Positions 21,828-32,345 of a stretch of DNA of 64,000 nucleotides are shown here, piece after piece. This DNA is from Neoechinorhynchus agilis. Lineage: Eukaryota; Acanthocephala. Both the position numbers and the translations under genes were made by a program. Within the stretch, counting starts at the first letter, position 1; the number at the start of each line of letters is the position of its first letter. The stretch covers positions 18,104,001 to 18,168,000 of the forward strand of contig CM121341.1 of NCBI GenBank assembly GCA_051530055.1, given 5' to 3'. The notes below the pieces were generated by a model that did not search any database, had not been told where the DNA came from, and was given only the letters and a program-made list of their open reading frames with translations.

Positions 21828-23740
21828 ATGATGAAATCGGCGACACTGCTTATTTTTCGAAGTTCTTTTGTAAATGCTCGAATGAATTTAAGGTGCTTAA
21901 GTCAGGTTGGTAACGATTTTAGTCATTAACAAAGCCCTTAACGTCCACTAGAAACCATGCGGAAATTTAAAAGACGAAGATAGAATATTCACTAATCTTT
22001 ATGGTCGACATGATGCTTTCCTTAAAGGAGCAATGAAACGGGTTTGTGGATTTTTGTTAAAACTATATGTATTTTATTACCTTTTACAAAGGGCGATTGG
22101 TATAAAACGAAAGAGATAATCTCAAAAGGGACCGATTGGATTATAAATGAAATGAAGATTTCTGGAATAAGGGGACGAGGCGGAGCAGGTTTTCCCGTTG
22201 GATTAAAGTGGAGTTTTATGACTAAACCATCCGATGGACGGTAAGTGTCGCTCGGCTTTCAAGCTCGATCATTTTTTCGAAGACCAAAGTATTTAGTCGT
22301 GAATGCAGATGAGGGAGAACCTGGTACATGCAAAGATCGTGAAATCATGAGGCATGACCCGCATAAATTGATTGAAGGATGTCTAATAGCCGGTGCTGCA
22401 ATGAAAGCAAGAGCGGGTGGGATTTATGCGTTTCCTGAATCTGAACAATTACTCCGCAACGATTTCAGCCTATATCTACATAAGAGGGGAGTTTTATAAC
22501 GAGGCTGTTACGCTTTACAAAGCGATTCATGAGGTCGATATCATGGCCGCTTACCATTGAGTTCTTAACTTCCTATAGGCCTACAAGGAAGGTCTAATCG
22601 GTCGCAATGCATGTGGCAGTGGATATGACTATGATATATTTGTCGTCCGCGGTGCCGGTGCCTATATTTGCGGGGAAGAGACGGTTTAGCATTAAAATTC
22701 AGTAATGAATGGCTACTTCATTTGATAAATAGGCATTGATAGAATCGATCGAAGGAAAACAAGGCAAGCCTCGTCTTAAGCCGCCATTCCCAGCCGATAT
22801 AGGTTTATTCGGTTGCCCAACAACTGTGAACAATGTGGAATCTATTGCATGCGCGCCTACTATTTGCCGCCGAAGTGGTAGTTGGTTTGCTTCACTCGGT
22901 AGACCAAAGAATCACGGAACAAAGGTATAACAATTTCACGGTGGAAAACTTTAAAATCGACGATTTTTTTAGCTTTATTGCATATCCGGGCATGTGAATA
23001 GTCCTTGCGTAGTTGAAGAAGAAATGTCAATACCACTTCGACAGTTGATTGAACAACATGCCGGTGGTGTTACCGGTGGTTGGGATAACCTTCTTGCCGT
23101 CATTCCTGGTGGATCAAGCGTTCCTTTGATACCCAAAAAGTATTGGTTTTGCTAGTTTCCAAAAATATGCTTAACTAAATATTCAGTGTATGTGACGACG
23201 TTCTGATGGATTTTGATGCGCTAGTCGAAGCTGGCACCGCTCTTGGTACAGGCGCTGTGATTGTTATGGACAGACAAACGGACGTGATTAAGGCGATTGC
23301 GAGACTGTCGCAATTCTACGAACATGAAAGCTGTGGACAAGTGAGTTTAAAATGCGTTTGATATCATGTCCAACAGTCACTTATGAGCAGTGCACGCCTT
23401 GCCGTGAAGGTTGTGGATGGTTGAATAAGATGATGAACAGATTCGGTTCGTGTTTATAGTTCACCCAATTCATTGTCACGATATTTATTGCAGTTGAAGG
23501 AAATGCTCGGGTCGAGGAAATTGATCTGATTTGGGATTTAACGAAGCAAATCGAAGGGCACACTATATGCGCGCTTGGCGATGCTGCGGCATGGCCTGTG
23601 CAGGTACTTACTAAAATTCCGTAAAAAGAAGCGATTCTTGATTGAAATATATTTAGGGTCTTATTAGACACTTTAGAAGTGAAATGATCGATCGGATTGA
23701 AAAGTTCCACCAAAGAAAAGGAATTACCATGGAAGGATAA
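21828..23740 (+). CDS. NDUFV1: NADH dehydrogenase flavoprotein 1 (complex I 51-kDa subunit)
   Basis: NDUFV1 is the FMN- and NADH-binding subunit that starts electron transfer in mitochondrial complex I. I read 12 exons: 21828-21905, 21952-22041, 22092-22240, 22283-22416, 22469-22533, 22579-22683, 22733-22924, 22973-23139, 23187-23340, 23391-23445, 23494-23603, 23657-23740. These join in frame to 460 residues, the usual length. All introns are GT-AG and about 42-53 nt. Residues 1-26 form an arginine/serine-rich mitochondrial presequence ([20 protein letters not shown]). Visible motifs are [13 protein letters not shown] (FMN site), [34 protein letters not shown], and the 4Fe-4S ligands [11 protein letters not shown] plus the cysteine of [11 protein letters not shown] directly abuts the ATG, so the start may be a trans-splice or 5'UTR-intron acceptor. 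Identification is secure. Confidence 0.96.
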
Positions 23741-24147
23741 ACTCAAGAGTAGCTTATTTAGTTTTTGTGCTAAAAATTTTCGCGGATAATTAAGATGAGA
23801 GTTTTAAGCATTACCGTTTCTATATCACACATTAACAATTTCGATTTCTTGCGACACGATTCGAATCCGAAATGAGTGATTAAAAAACGTTTAAGTTTGA
23901 ACATTGAAATCGGAAATCAAAAAAAGGAGAGGCAACCCAAATGACTTGCTTTTTTGTCATGTACGAAAGTGACTAGTCCTTCAGTGTCTTTTATCGGTCT
24001 TTGAGATTTCAGGCCAAGGTGTGAATGTGGCGAATAGAGGAGGGTAGATGTCGCGGCTTTCATTAAAGATTGTAAATGTCAGTGATAAATTTCAGAATCG
24101 GTCCCGTAGAAGTGCGATTTACAATTGCTGCACACTAATATTTCTGA

Positions 24148-24327
24148 TAAAGAAGTTGTTATATTTATGTATGTGTTCTTTGGTGATTATAACAATAGAG
24201 ACCGATTTATTGATCTCAATTTTTCGTCCGTCTTGTCGGACTTCTTCAGCAGGTTGTTTGCAATTGATTACGGTGTTAGATATTGAGATCAATAAATCAG
24301 TCTATTTTTATAATCACCAAAGAACAG
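24148..24327 (-). mobile_element. Hairpin-motif palindromic element (M2)
   Basis: Inverted arms TGTTCTTTGGTGATTATAA (from 24174) and its complement ending at 24326. The minus-strand core is CTGAAGA-A-GTCCG-ACAAGA-CGGAC-GAAA (24249-24223), then AATAAA at 24211-24206. The right arm carries a second AATAAA. A left extension (24148-24173) resembles the M1 extension; both end in AACTTCTTTA when read outward. The flanking TAATATTT repeats form an imperfect target duplication. Same subfamily as M1. Confidence 0.75.
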
Positions 24328-24924
24328 TAATATTTTTCAGAGTTATTTGACGTTGTAAGTTGCTGCAATGTGTTTCAATCAACGCCTTTCGGACGGCGCA
24401 TTTTATCGAAAGATTCCATGAAATTCGCATTTTAAGCTTCTCAAAACAATTCCATGTAAAGAACGAAACGCCTTTTAAAATTCCACAAACGATCTTTTTT
24501 TAGAAAGCCCAATGAGATACAGCAATCTTATTTGGTGGCGCACAGCGCGCTGTATCTGACGTCATATAAAGTTTACATCTGTTGCTTCATTAGTGCAGCA
24601 CCTACAAAATTGTTCTCATCATATTTTTTTATTTATAAACGCTGATCTCGCAATCTAAAACGCTTACACTTTGATGACGTCATGACCTTACTGTTTCAGT
24701 GCAACCTTTTATGGAGCGTTCGATTTCTTTACTTATTTTTTCGAATTCGGACTAACGCTAAAGGTCGTAAATCTCTTTTTAATCCTTGTTGCTTTATGAG
24801 GTTTACGGACTCATGGACCGATCATGTTTTCCGTTAGTATAAAAATTTCGATGATTAGATTTTTTTTCGGTGATCGGTCCTACAGCCAAGGCGATGGATG
24901 GAATTTTTATCATTCGTTTTAGAA
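24328..24924. other. Intergenic, upstream of the coiled-coil gene
   Basis: No feature recognised, except that the region ends in TATCATTCGTTTTAG, an acceptor-like site 2 nt before the next gene's preferred ATG. Confidence 0.35.
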
Positions 24925-26066
24925 ATGCGATACGGTCGTCCTGTTCAAGAGTCGGGAATTGATTACTCTAAGTTTGAACGGGAATTAGAAGAAGAGATTG
25001 ATCAAGAGAGTATGAACATTGCTGTACAAGTAGCAATGAATGCGCTTAAATCTAAAAAAGAAGAGATTGAGTATGTAAAGAAATGTATTGCTAGAGAAGC
25101 ACACGAAATTGTATCGAACGAATATATCATGAAACTATTGGAAGATGGCAGAGCTTTAGAACAAGAGATCGAGAATAATTTAAATAAGGCATCTTACGAC
25201 AAAAACTTGAAGGAATATATCGCATTGAACGATAAAATTCGGTTCGATGAGGCAGCTAGGATTTCGGTTGAACATTATGTAGCCAATGATCAGATCGAGA
25301 AGTTGGAAAGGGAAATTGAATTGACCGAAGTCGATATGTGTAGAATTGATGCTCAAATTGAAAAAATTGAAATGGAAATGACGGAGGGTGAAATTAAGAG
25401 AAATGATCGGTTCTTTTGCCTTATAGAAGAATCGATTTTTTGAATAAAAGACTGAAAATGAAAGTTTTAAGTTGTAGGCCAATGGATATGGAAAAATCCA
25501 TTAATCTACTACGCCAAGATTGTTGTATCATTGAAACTGAGCTGGATAATCTGAGTCGTGAAGTCACTAAGGCTACTCAGCGAAATATATGTTTAGTATT
25601 TGAGTTCGAAAGGAAAAAAGAAGAGCTCAAGAATGTTTTGGAGGCGGTGGAGAAGATTAGACAGTATGAGATCGACGCAGAATATACTTTGATTGCACTT
25701 TCAAATCACTACAGGGAGCTAAAATCTAGAGAAGAATACGTCCTCGGTAAGGTTCAAGATATTGTCAAGATTATGGAACTGGAGGCAACGGAGCGCGGAT
25801 TGCAGACTAGTCGTTTGGCAAATCAATTGGCAAGCTTGACCAGTCGATATATTTGCGAGGTCCACAGGCAAGAAATTTTGAATGAGAAGTTACATGAGAT
25901 TCAAGTGAAGTCTGCCATCAATGACATGATCAATCAAATTGTCGGCGAAAATCGGAAAAGACGTTTGGAGAATAATGGAATGGGTTTGCAGTTGTTGCGC
26001 ATCATTCGTCAAAAAAAGGTGCGGTTCACCCCTGGTCACACTTTGCATGAATTCTCAAAGCCGTGA
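24925..26066 (+). CDS. Coiled-coil protein, reading frame interrupted once
   Basis: Two overlapping open frames (to 25443, then 25416-26066) together give about 370 residues of highly charged, heptad-rich sequence. Examples are KFERELEEEIDQE, QIEKLEREIEL, FEFERKKEELKNV and IRQKKVRFTPGHTL. I prefer ATG 24925 (MRYGRPVQES) over 24898 because TTTTAG lies just before it. The two frames differ, so either an intron near 25338-25477 or a real frameshift joins them. Candidate GT-AG pairs exist (GTGTAG at 25338 to TTATAG at 25426; GTGAAATT at 25388 to GAAAG at 25464), but none is convincing. I do not recognise the family. Centrosomal, cytoskeletal or tethering coiled coils would all look like this. Confidence 0.6.
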
Positions 26067-26469
26067 TTGTTGAGGATAACTTTCGCGATTAAATCTCTAT
26101 ACAATCTATTTTTTATTAAACAATAACAATTTAGGATTCTGATATTCTTATTTTTACGATACCGCGTCTTTGGTTCCACCTTGCTTGATTTAGATTGAAT
26201 TTTAAAAATTGCAATTATGCACTGCAGATGATTCTAAAGCTCAAGGTATATCCCTTATTTTGGTAAATCAGATATGCAAAGTTCATGTTCATATTCTCCA
26301 GCTGCGATCGCTTCGAAGAAGTTGCGATATGCCACTACTACTCAAATTTGGGAACATATAAACGTGTTTTATTTAAAAGAAGAAGCACAAATCACCGAAC
26401 ATTGTACCTTAGGTATCTGGTGAATCTCGTACATTTTAAACAACCTTGGCCGGTAAAGTTGATTTTAAT
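26067..26469. other. Intergenic
   Basis: 3' side of the coiled-coil gene. No other feature seen. Confidence 0.35.
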
Positions 26470-27480
26470 CGGTTGCTCCTTCCTTCGAATCAATTCGCAT
26501 TTGGAAGATTGAGCGGTTAGGAAGAAAGAGCGGAGGTAGAGATTTGTGCGAGGGACTGAAGGATGAAAAATGTTGGGGCGACGAGTGTTGTAAGTGTGAG
26601 TAAAAGGAGAAATGTGTGGTAGAAATTGAGGCGGAAGAGAATGGAGGTGCTTTGAGTGCTTTTGAAAGATTAGAGAGAGGTGTTCTTCTAAGGGCAGGAG
26701 TTCGGAGGAGCAGATTAGAGCGCACTTCTTGTGAAGTGTTTAGTTTTTGGAATAAATCAGAAAAACAACTGTAAAAGGTTGTTGGTAGGATGGCAGACAA
26801 AAAAGTATTTAAGATCTTTGGATGACATTCCAAGGAATCGGAGGCGTTTAAGAAGATAGAGCTTAATGGAACCTTTGTGCCACGAAATTGATATGTGCTT
26901 GTCCCACTTTAGATTTTTATGAAAATGAAGCCCAAGTATATGGACAGAGGAGACACGATTGATAGAAAAAGGAAGTGGCTGATCGGATGGGCTATTTGAG
27001 ATTGAGGGGACGATTTCAAAGCACTTGGTCAAGTTAACGGTAGGACATTTAGAGGAGCAAAATTCTTGGACGTGAGAAATTTCGCTAGAGGTAATTGAGA
27101 GTGAGAGAGGAGCTGGTGCATGCGCAATTATTGTCAGATCATCGGCATGCAAGAAGTATTTAGAACGAGAAGAGGATAGAATAAGATCGTTCAGGAAAAT
27201 GTTGAAAAGAATGGGGAGAGAACAGCCCCTTAAGGAACTCCTATTTCGATAGAGCATGTGTCAAGGAGAAGATTGTGATCGACGGAATCAAAAGCTTTAT
27301 GATGTCGATTTGGGTGAGTTGAGAGATAAATGAAGGATGTGCGTCGAGATTATGAGGAAGAGAATCGTAAATGCAAAGAAGGGCATCCGTATTAACACAC
27401 AACGCGTTTCAAGGACAATCGATATGGGAATTACACAGTAGCGTTTCTTTTTATAAGATATTCCGAGATTAATCTGCCTC
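26470..27480 (-). mobile_element. Family B APE-type LINE fragment (B3)
   Basis: The minus strand encodes late RT and the C-terminal region: LRGCSLPILFNIFLNDLILS, then YFLHADDLTIIAHAPAPLS, KCFEIVPS, VSSVHILGLHFHKNLKWDKH and LKRLRFLGMSSKDLKYFF, followed in another frame by the C-terminal tail to about 26490. The ADD catalytic motif is intact here, unlike in B1. Frameshifts and stops separate the pieces, and the 5' half is missing. Confidence 0.8.
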
Positions 27481-27660
27481 AAAAAGACTGGGCAGCTTAA
27501 TGACGGTTTATTTGAATAGCTAAAGTTATCGTTTTAAAAAATTTCTTCAAAAGTATGAAAATATCAGTTGCTTGTGCATTAGGATTAGTATTTTACGAAA
27601 AATCTAGCATCAGTGGCCCGTGAAGCTTTTCACTGTGCAATCCTAAGGCAAAGATCACTT

Positions 27661-28047
27661 TTATTGGCAAGATATTGCGAAAATCACTGCTATGCATTGA
27701 AGAAACTCATTTGAATAATTGATTCGCAAAGCTCGATCGGTTTCTTTTATCCACGAGCACCGAGTCTCGATATGTGCTTCAGACGATTTGAACAACTCTG
27801 GTAATTCGCTAATGCTCACATGAATCATGAACTTATATTCAGTGCCACAGTTCTTAGCTAAGTCAACCATTAAATTCTTTATTGCTTTGCACATCTCCGC
27901 ACTTTTATGCTTAGCATTAATTGACAAATATTCGGCACCTCCAATCGTCTCCTCGATGTACTTCTGAATTGCCGATTCTGCTTTGCTAACATCAAACGCA
28001 TTTTCACTTTTGTTAGTGGGTCCATTTCGAACCGGACTTTGCGCCAT
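27661..28047 (-). CDS. Tctex1-type dynein light chain
   Basis: Intact ORF of 128 residues ending in the family's usual position. Residues about 24-127 fit the Tctex1/DYNLT fold: an N-terminal helix (ESAIQKYIEETIGG), then AEMCKAIKNLMVDLAK, strand Y-KFMIHVSISEL, the tryptophan region RCSWIKETDRALRINYSN and the last strand LQCIAVIFAIS. Such light chains dimerise and link cargo or regulators to cytoplasmic or ciliary dynein. The N-terminal about 23 residues are polar linker. ATTAG lies immediately before the ATG, an acceptor-like site. The gene is divergently arranged with the ORF at 28243-28911, about 200 bp away, so the two may share a promoter. Which DYNLT paralogue it is cannot be told by eye. 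Confidence 0.75.
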   Translation of the reverse strand: MAQSPVRNGPTNKSENAFDVSKAESAIQKYIEETIGGAEYLSINAKHKSAEMCKAIKNLMVDLAKNCGTEYKFMIHVSISELPELFKSSEAHIETRCSWIKETDRALRINYSNEFLQCIAVIFAISCQ

Positions 28048-28242
28048 CTAATAATTTGACGATACAAAATTCACAGAAACAATATTATCGTGGACATGGC
28101 AATTTTTAAAGAGTACCGAGTAGTTATGGCAACACAGTTGACATTAAGTAATCAATTTGGATCTTGAATGGGACTTCGCACTTCCGCACCTATAGTTAGC
28201 GATATATAGGTCTGGGCAATGTTTGTACATACTTTATTTTAG

Positions 28243-28911
28243 ATATACTTCCATCTCAATGAGCCATACATAAGCCTCACAAACAAGCGTCATATTGATT
28301 CATGCGGATCGAAGTACAAACAATACCGAAACGATGTTTATCTGTATGAAAAAGTATCTCAATTAATGACTGATTTCGTTGATGACATGGAATTTGAATA
28401 TAGTTATCTCAAACATCAGCATGGGAAAATGGGTCCGTATAGAGATATAGAGTGCCTTGGCGCTCAAAGGAAATGGATTGGGCAATCAATGGTGCTGCAT
28501 CACACGATCGGAATCTTGAGAATGTACATTGACAAAATGAACTCTTACAGGTATCCTAAAGTACCTAAAAGATATTTAAAAGATCTTAATGTTAATCACA
28601 AAAAATGTGAATTATATAAAAAAGGGATGAAACTTATTAAAGAAAGGGCGAAAATCGGTTATAACAATTTCATGAAACATGCAGATTATATTGAAAAACG
28701 ATTGCGACAACTGGGTATCAATAAGGCTGATGACGTAAGAGCGGCATATAATGACAAATGTGAAAGGAGTCGAATTATGGGTCGAAAGGTTCAAGCATTT
28801 CAAGACGAACTAAATCATCTAATGGGAACAATATTCGAGAATCTTGTTCAAAATTTTGGAGTAAAACCAAAGACGAGTTTTTGGAAAATTCGATGCCTAT
28901 TTTGCAGTTAG
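28243..28911 (+). CDS. Unknown protein, probably a terminal exon of a helical protein
   Basis: An open frame runs from an acceptor-like TTTATTTTAG (ending at 28242) to the stop at 28911, giving 222 residues; the first in-frame ATG is at 28366. The composition is lysine/tyrosine-rich and helical (KKCELYKKGMKLIKERAKIG, YIEKRLRQLGINKADDVRAA). Cysteines occur near the C-terminus (IRCLFCS). No known domain is recognised. If it starts upstream of 28366, a first exon should lie between the Tctex1 gene and 28243, but none was convincingly found. It is divergently paired with the Tctex1-type gene. Confidence 0.5.
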   Translation: MYFHLNEPYISLTNKRHIDSCGSKYKQYRNDVYLYEKVSQLMTDFVDDMEFEYSYLKHQHGKMGPYRDIECLGAQRKWIGQSMVLHHTIGILRMYIDKMNSYRYPKVPKRYLKDLNVNHKKCELYKKGMKLIKERAKIGYNNFMKHADYIEKRLRQLGINKADDVRAAYNDKCERSRIMGRKVQAFQDELNHLMGTIFENLVQNFGVKPKTSFWKIRCLFCS

Positions 28912-29362
28912 TAATTTGAACTTCTTAAAACTTTTTGTGCTACAACAATGTGTCGTATTTTGCAAAGATGTTATCAAGATTCGTTTAATAATTAACAATA
29001 ATGAAATTAAATTACTTATATTCACTTCTCCTTTGGCCAAAAAAAGAAGTCGTATAGTTGAAAAAAATGAAAGTTATGGTTGCCATTACCCACCAGGTAT
29101 TGAATCCTCAAAGCTATTTTTTGAAATTTTCAGCAGAGCTTGAACCACTTTTCCAGCGCCTGAAACTGTGTTTCGAAAAAGGATAAAAAAATCTGAATAT
29201 TTAATAACAAAAATATGCTGAAATTGTTTTTCGTGTTTTTCTATTGGTCCTAATTTCGAGGTTAATTGCCTATCTTTAAAAACCTATTGCGTAAAGTTTA
29301 AAATTATTTTAAGATACATAAAATTAATAACTAGTGTCAGCTTTAGAATATTACTTTTTATT
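28912..29362. other. Intergenic
   Basis: AT-rich sequence with no supported feature. Confidence 0.35.
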
Positions 29363-29477
29363 CTCTGACGATGAACCCGGCTAGGTTTGAAACGCTTTTA
29401 ATAAAAAAATATTTACCGGGCAAAGACCTAAACAATGATTCTAATCATATACCCCGGCACCTCACATATCGACTTTT
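29363..29477 (+). mobile_element. Hairpin-motif element (M9), 5'-truncated
   Basis: Core CTGACGA-T-GAACC-CGGCTA-GGTTT-GAAA at 29365-29392, where the stem keeps a G-U wobble. AATAAA follows near 29400. Then comes the end sequence GACCTAAACAATGATTCTAA and the outer extension ending CACATATCGACTTTT at 29477. That extension is the inverted match of the left end of M8 (60605). No left arm is present. M3 inserted exactly at its right edge. Confidence 0.75.
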
Positions 29478-29712
29478 CGAACAATCTAATGTTTGCATAT
29501 GGCGTAAAAATTAAAAGGATTTATTGGTTCCAATATTTCGGCACAATCTTGTGCCTTTATCAAAGTTGTTTAAGTGTCTTATTTGCACCAGACACTTAAA
29601 CAACCTTGATAAAGGCACAAGATTGTGCCGAAATTTTGGAACCAATAAATCCTTTTAATTTTTAAGCCAAATGCAAACGTGAACAATTCAATCGTCACAC
29701 GAACAATCTAAT
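29478..29712. mobile_element. Hairpin-motif palindrome (M3) with 13-bp target duplication
   Basis: The 209-bp insert 29491-29699 is flanked by CGAACAATCTAAT at both sides (29478-29490, 29700-29712). Both arms carry the full core facing outward. The right arm reads TTGATAA-A-GGCAC-AAGATT-GTGCC-GAAA (29606-29633), then AATAAA at 29644-29649. The left arm is its complement. A 20-nt extension (GTGAACAATTCAATCGTCAC) lies only on the right. It is the same subfamily as M4 at 47326-47556. Confidence 0.9.
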
Positions 29713-30149
29713 ATTATTATGAATATCGACTGTTCTACGAAATGCTCTTTTAATCTACAGAAACTCGCAAATTATCCACTTTTATAACCACTGTGAATTA
29801 TTTACAATGAAATCCATGGGAATGATGTCGGTAATGATGAAAACAACGCAGCTTAAGAACTACTCAAAACACCTACTTAAAGACAGATAATAATATACTA
29901 GTCAACAGTTGTACTAAATTCGGAATTAATTGCCGCTAATTTGATTGCATTTTAGAGAAAGAGTATATAAGCAAAATGATTTCATGCAAAAAATGTTCCT
30001 TAAATTTTTTTCTCTGTTTGAAATTTTAACGTTTTTTTCATAATGCTAGATTTAACAAAAAAACTTCCAAGTGGATTCTCTCATAATTTATAAATATTTT
30101 ATGACTTAATTGGAAAGTAATTTTTCGGTTTTAGCAATGGGAGCCCACA

Positions 30150-30338
30150 TTTATGGTATAATTGTGATTGGCCAGTAGCCAATCAGAGCACGAGCTTTAA
30201 GAAAAGCCACGAGCGTTAGTTGTTAGCAGCGTGAACTGTATACAAACCGGCTAAATAGAACTCTATCTTAGATCAAAAGCTTTTCAGTAAGTTACTTATG
30301 CACTAACACGTTGTTCACTTATTCTCAGCTTTGCAGAA
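30150..30338 (+). promoter_or_regulatory. CCAAT-box promoter of the 204-residue three-TM gene
   Basis: GCCAATCAGAGC at 30178-30189 matches the NF-Y CCAAT-box consensus and lies about 160 bp before the ATG. An inverted ATTGG lies just upstream (about 30167). The same GGCCAATCAGA box occurs before the larger paralogous-looking gene at 35566. TTTGCAG lies 2 nt before the ATG. Confidence 0.5.
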
Positions 30339-30953
30339 ATGATCAACTATTCTAAAGTTTCAAGTTATTTCTCTGAAGAGGAGTTTCTTCCTTCAGCACC
30401 ACCGATGCCGAATAATTTCTTAAATATCGCCAAGTACGCAAATTCACAAGAAAATGAAAAATCCCAAGTTATCCACCTCGGCGAATTCGTTCAACAACAC
30501 ACACCAAAAACAAGGAGAGAAAACTTCGAAGATGAAATGCCAGATTTATGTGGTTCACTCTTTCGACGAATTATTTCGTTTCTGCTTCTAGCAGTAATCT
30601 TCATCGCGATTGGAAACGTGGTTACTCTCGTCAAAATTTACATAACTCTAGAACCAAAAGTCCTGACACCATCGATCGACGTTCTTCTCAGACCAGACAG
30701 CAACATTCAAGTCAACTCTACATTCCATAGGCTGAATCGACCTCGAAGACATGGATACTCCGTCGAGTTTTGGAGTGCCCTTGCAAGTCTGTCCCTTGCA
30801 TTGTCTTTGATTATATCGGCTCTTCTTCTCCACATGATTCGGTTTGACATTTTTCACAGGCATAGACAAAATGCCGTTCGCCGAATAAGCATTGTTGTGA
30901 AATATTTGCTCATTATCGTTCTTTTCCTAAACGTAGTTCTCAAATGGGAATGA
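30339..30953 (+). CDS. Three-TM orphan membrane protein (short form)
   Basis: Intact intronless ORF of 204 residues. A polar N-terminal domain (1-75) is proline/asparagine-rich. Three hydrophobic segments follow at about 79-101 (SFLLLAVIFIAIGNVVTLVK), 144-166 (FWSALASLSLALSLIISALL) and 183-201 (ISIVVKYLLIIVLFLNVV). The TM1-TM2 loop is about 40 residues with one NST glycosylation site. The TM2-TM3 loop is basic (HRHRQNAVRR), so the N-terminus is probably outside if the basic loop is cytosolic, or the reverse with TM1's basic flank; this is ambiguous. One YAN motif is at residue 33. The layout parallels the 455-residue protein at 35692-37059. No known family is recognised. Confidence 0.7.
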   Translation: MINYSKVSSYFSEEEFLPSAPPMPNNFLNIAKYANSQENEKSQVIHLGEFVQQHTPKTRRENFEDEMPDLCGSLFRRIISFLLLAVIFIAIGNVVTLVKIYITLEPKVLTPSIDVLLRPDSNIQVNSTFHRLNRPRRHGYSVEFWSALASLSLALSLIISALLLHMIRFDIFHRHRQNAVRRISIVVKYLLIIVLFLNVVLKWE

Positions 30954-32345
30954 ATGTTTTTAAACGTAAAAGTAAATATTTTTAAATTAATTGTTGGATC
31001 TAGCGAAAATTCTTGGAAATTAGCAAACATATGTCCGTTATCTTATAAATTTAAAAGCTAAACCGCAAAAATCAGTTTTTTGATTACTCTGAAAAATGAA
31101 GGCTTAATTAGCATAAATTAATGTTTATTTTAGACTAGTAATCGCCTAGTGTAACAGATAACAAAATTTATTTATGAGATGCCCGTGCTACCATCGTAGT
31201 GTTTCACACAATTTCTCTGTCGCAGCAGTTAAATATTTGGTGAGAACTCTATAAAATCGTACTTTTAAAGAATCCATTTCATAAGAAAACTCAAACGTGA
31301 TTAAAAGGGTTATTATCAAATATTTTTATGCTCTCAAAGCTTCAACAAACTTATCATGATTTTAATTTTCCCGGATCACGATTTTTTTTATAAATATTGA
31401 AATTAAAAATTAAGAAATTAGTCCAAAAATACCCATTGAAAATTTTAACTAAAAAATGAAGGCCTAAGTATTGAAATCGTCCACTTGAAAAATCACACTC
31501 TTGACTTATTTTCAGATTCAAAGATTGTGAGTCTTACGATATCATAATCGTATTTATTGTTCATTTTTTATTCAAAAGTTAAATTGAAGAATAACATGTT
31601 CACATTAAAGCACTGATTGAAACTATTGCTGAAAAATTGAAAGCGTCAGTATAGAAAACATCAACTTGAACAATAATACTCTTGGCTTGTTATTAGATTT
31701 TAAGATTGAATCTTACGAATCCTTTAAATATCTGGGTTTCATCGTGCTCTTATTTCTTTTATCGGGTCGTGCGTTGAATTCCGAGCTCCTGACGATTGAG
31801 CAAAATCATAGCCATATGATTTTTTTCTTAATATATTTATTTCTCGAAATTTAAAATAATTCCTTGGAGCAGACGATGACACTGACGGAAAATTTCAATA
31901 TCTCAGCTTCACCATGCTTTTATTTATATTAATTTGCAGCGCTTTGTACGAATGCTTGAAAATCCAGCACAATGTCAATAATTCGAAAATCGGACTTCAA
32001 AGAACTTTTGTGCTCGTGTAAATAGGAAGTTCAAAATGACCAAATATTGATTCTTTATTCACCGATGACGATGTAATGCTCTGAATTTTCTAAACGGACG
32101 TCAATTGTCTTGTAAATTGATGTTAACATTTGTTACTCCGATATATCAAGAAAACGTATTTAATTTGAATGACATCAACGCATTATTGCATACTTATTTC
32201 AATTAGTGCCCAATGAAAGATGCAAAATTAGAATACAGAAATTTTGAAGACTTTTTCAAAGCTAAAAAAACGTAATGTTTTTAAAACGCAATTATTTATA
32301 ACGCACTAAATAACTTTTGGTAACACACAACTCCCCATTGAATCC
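30954..32345. repeat. AT-rich intergenic region with decayed tandem duplication
   Basis: A block of about 90 bp at 31445-31545 recurs at 31630-31735 with many changes. Both copies share an alignment through a GAAGGC/GAAAGC stretch, ACACTCTTG/ATACTCTTG, CTT.TT.TTAGATT and an ATCTTACG-like end. An isolated GAAGGCTTAATTAG at 31100 may be a further remnant. No coding potential was seen. Confidence 0.5.
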
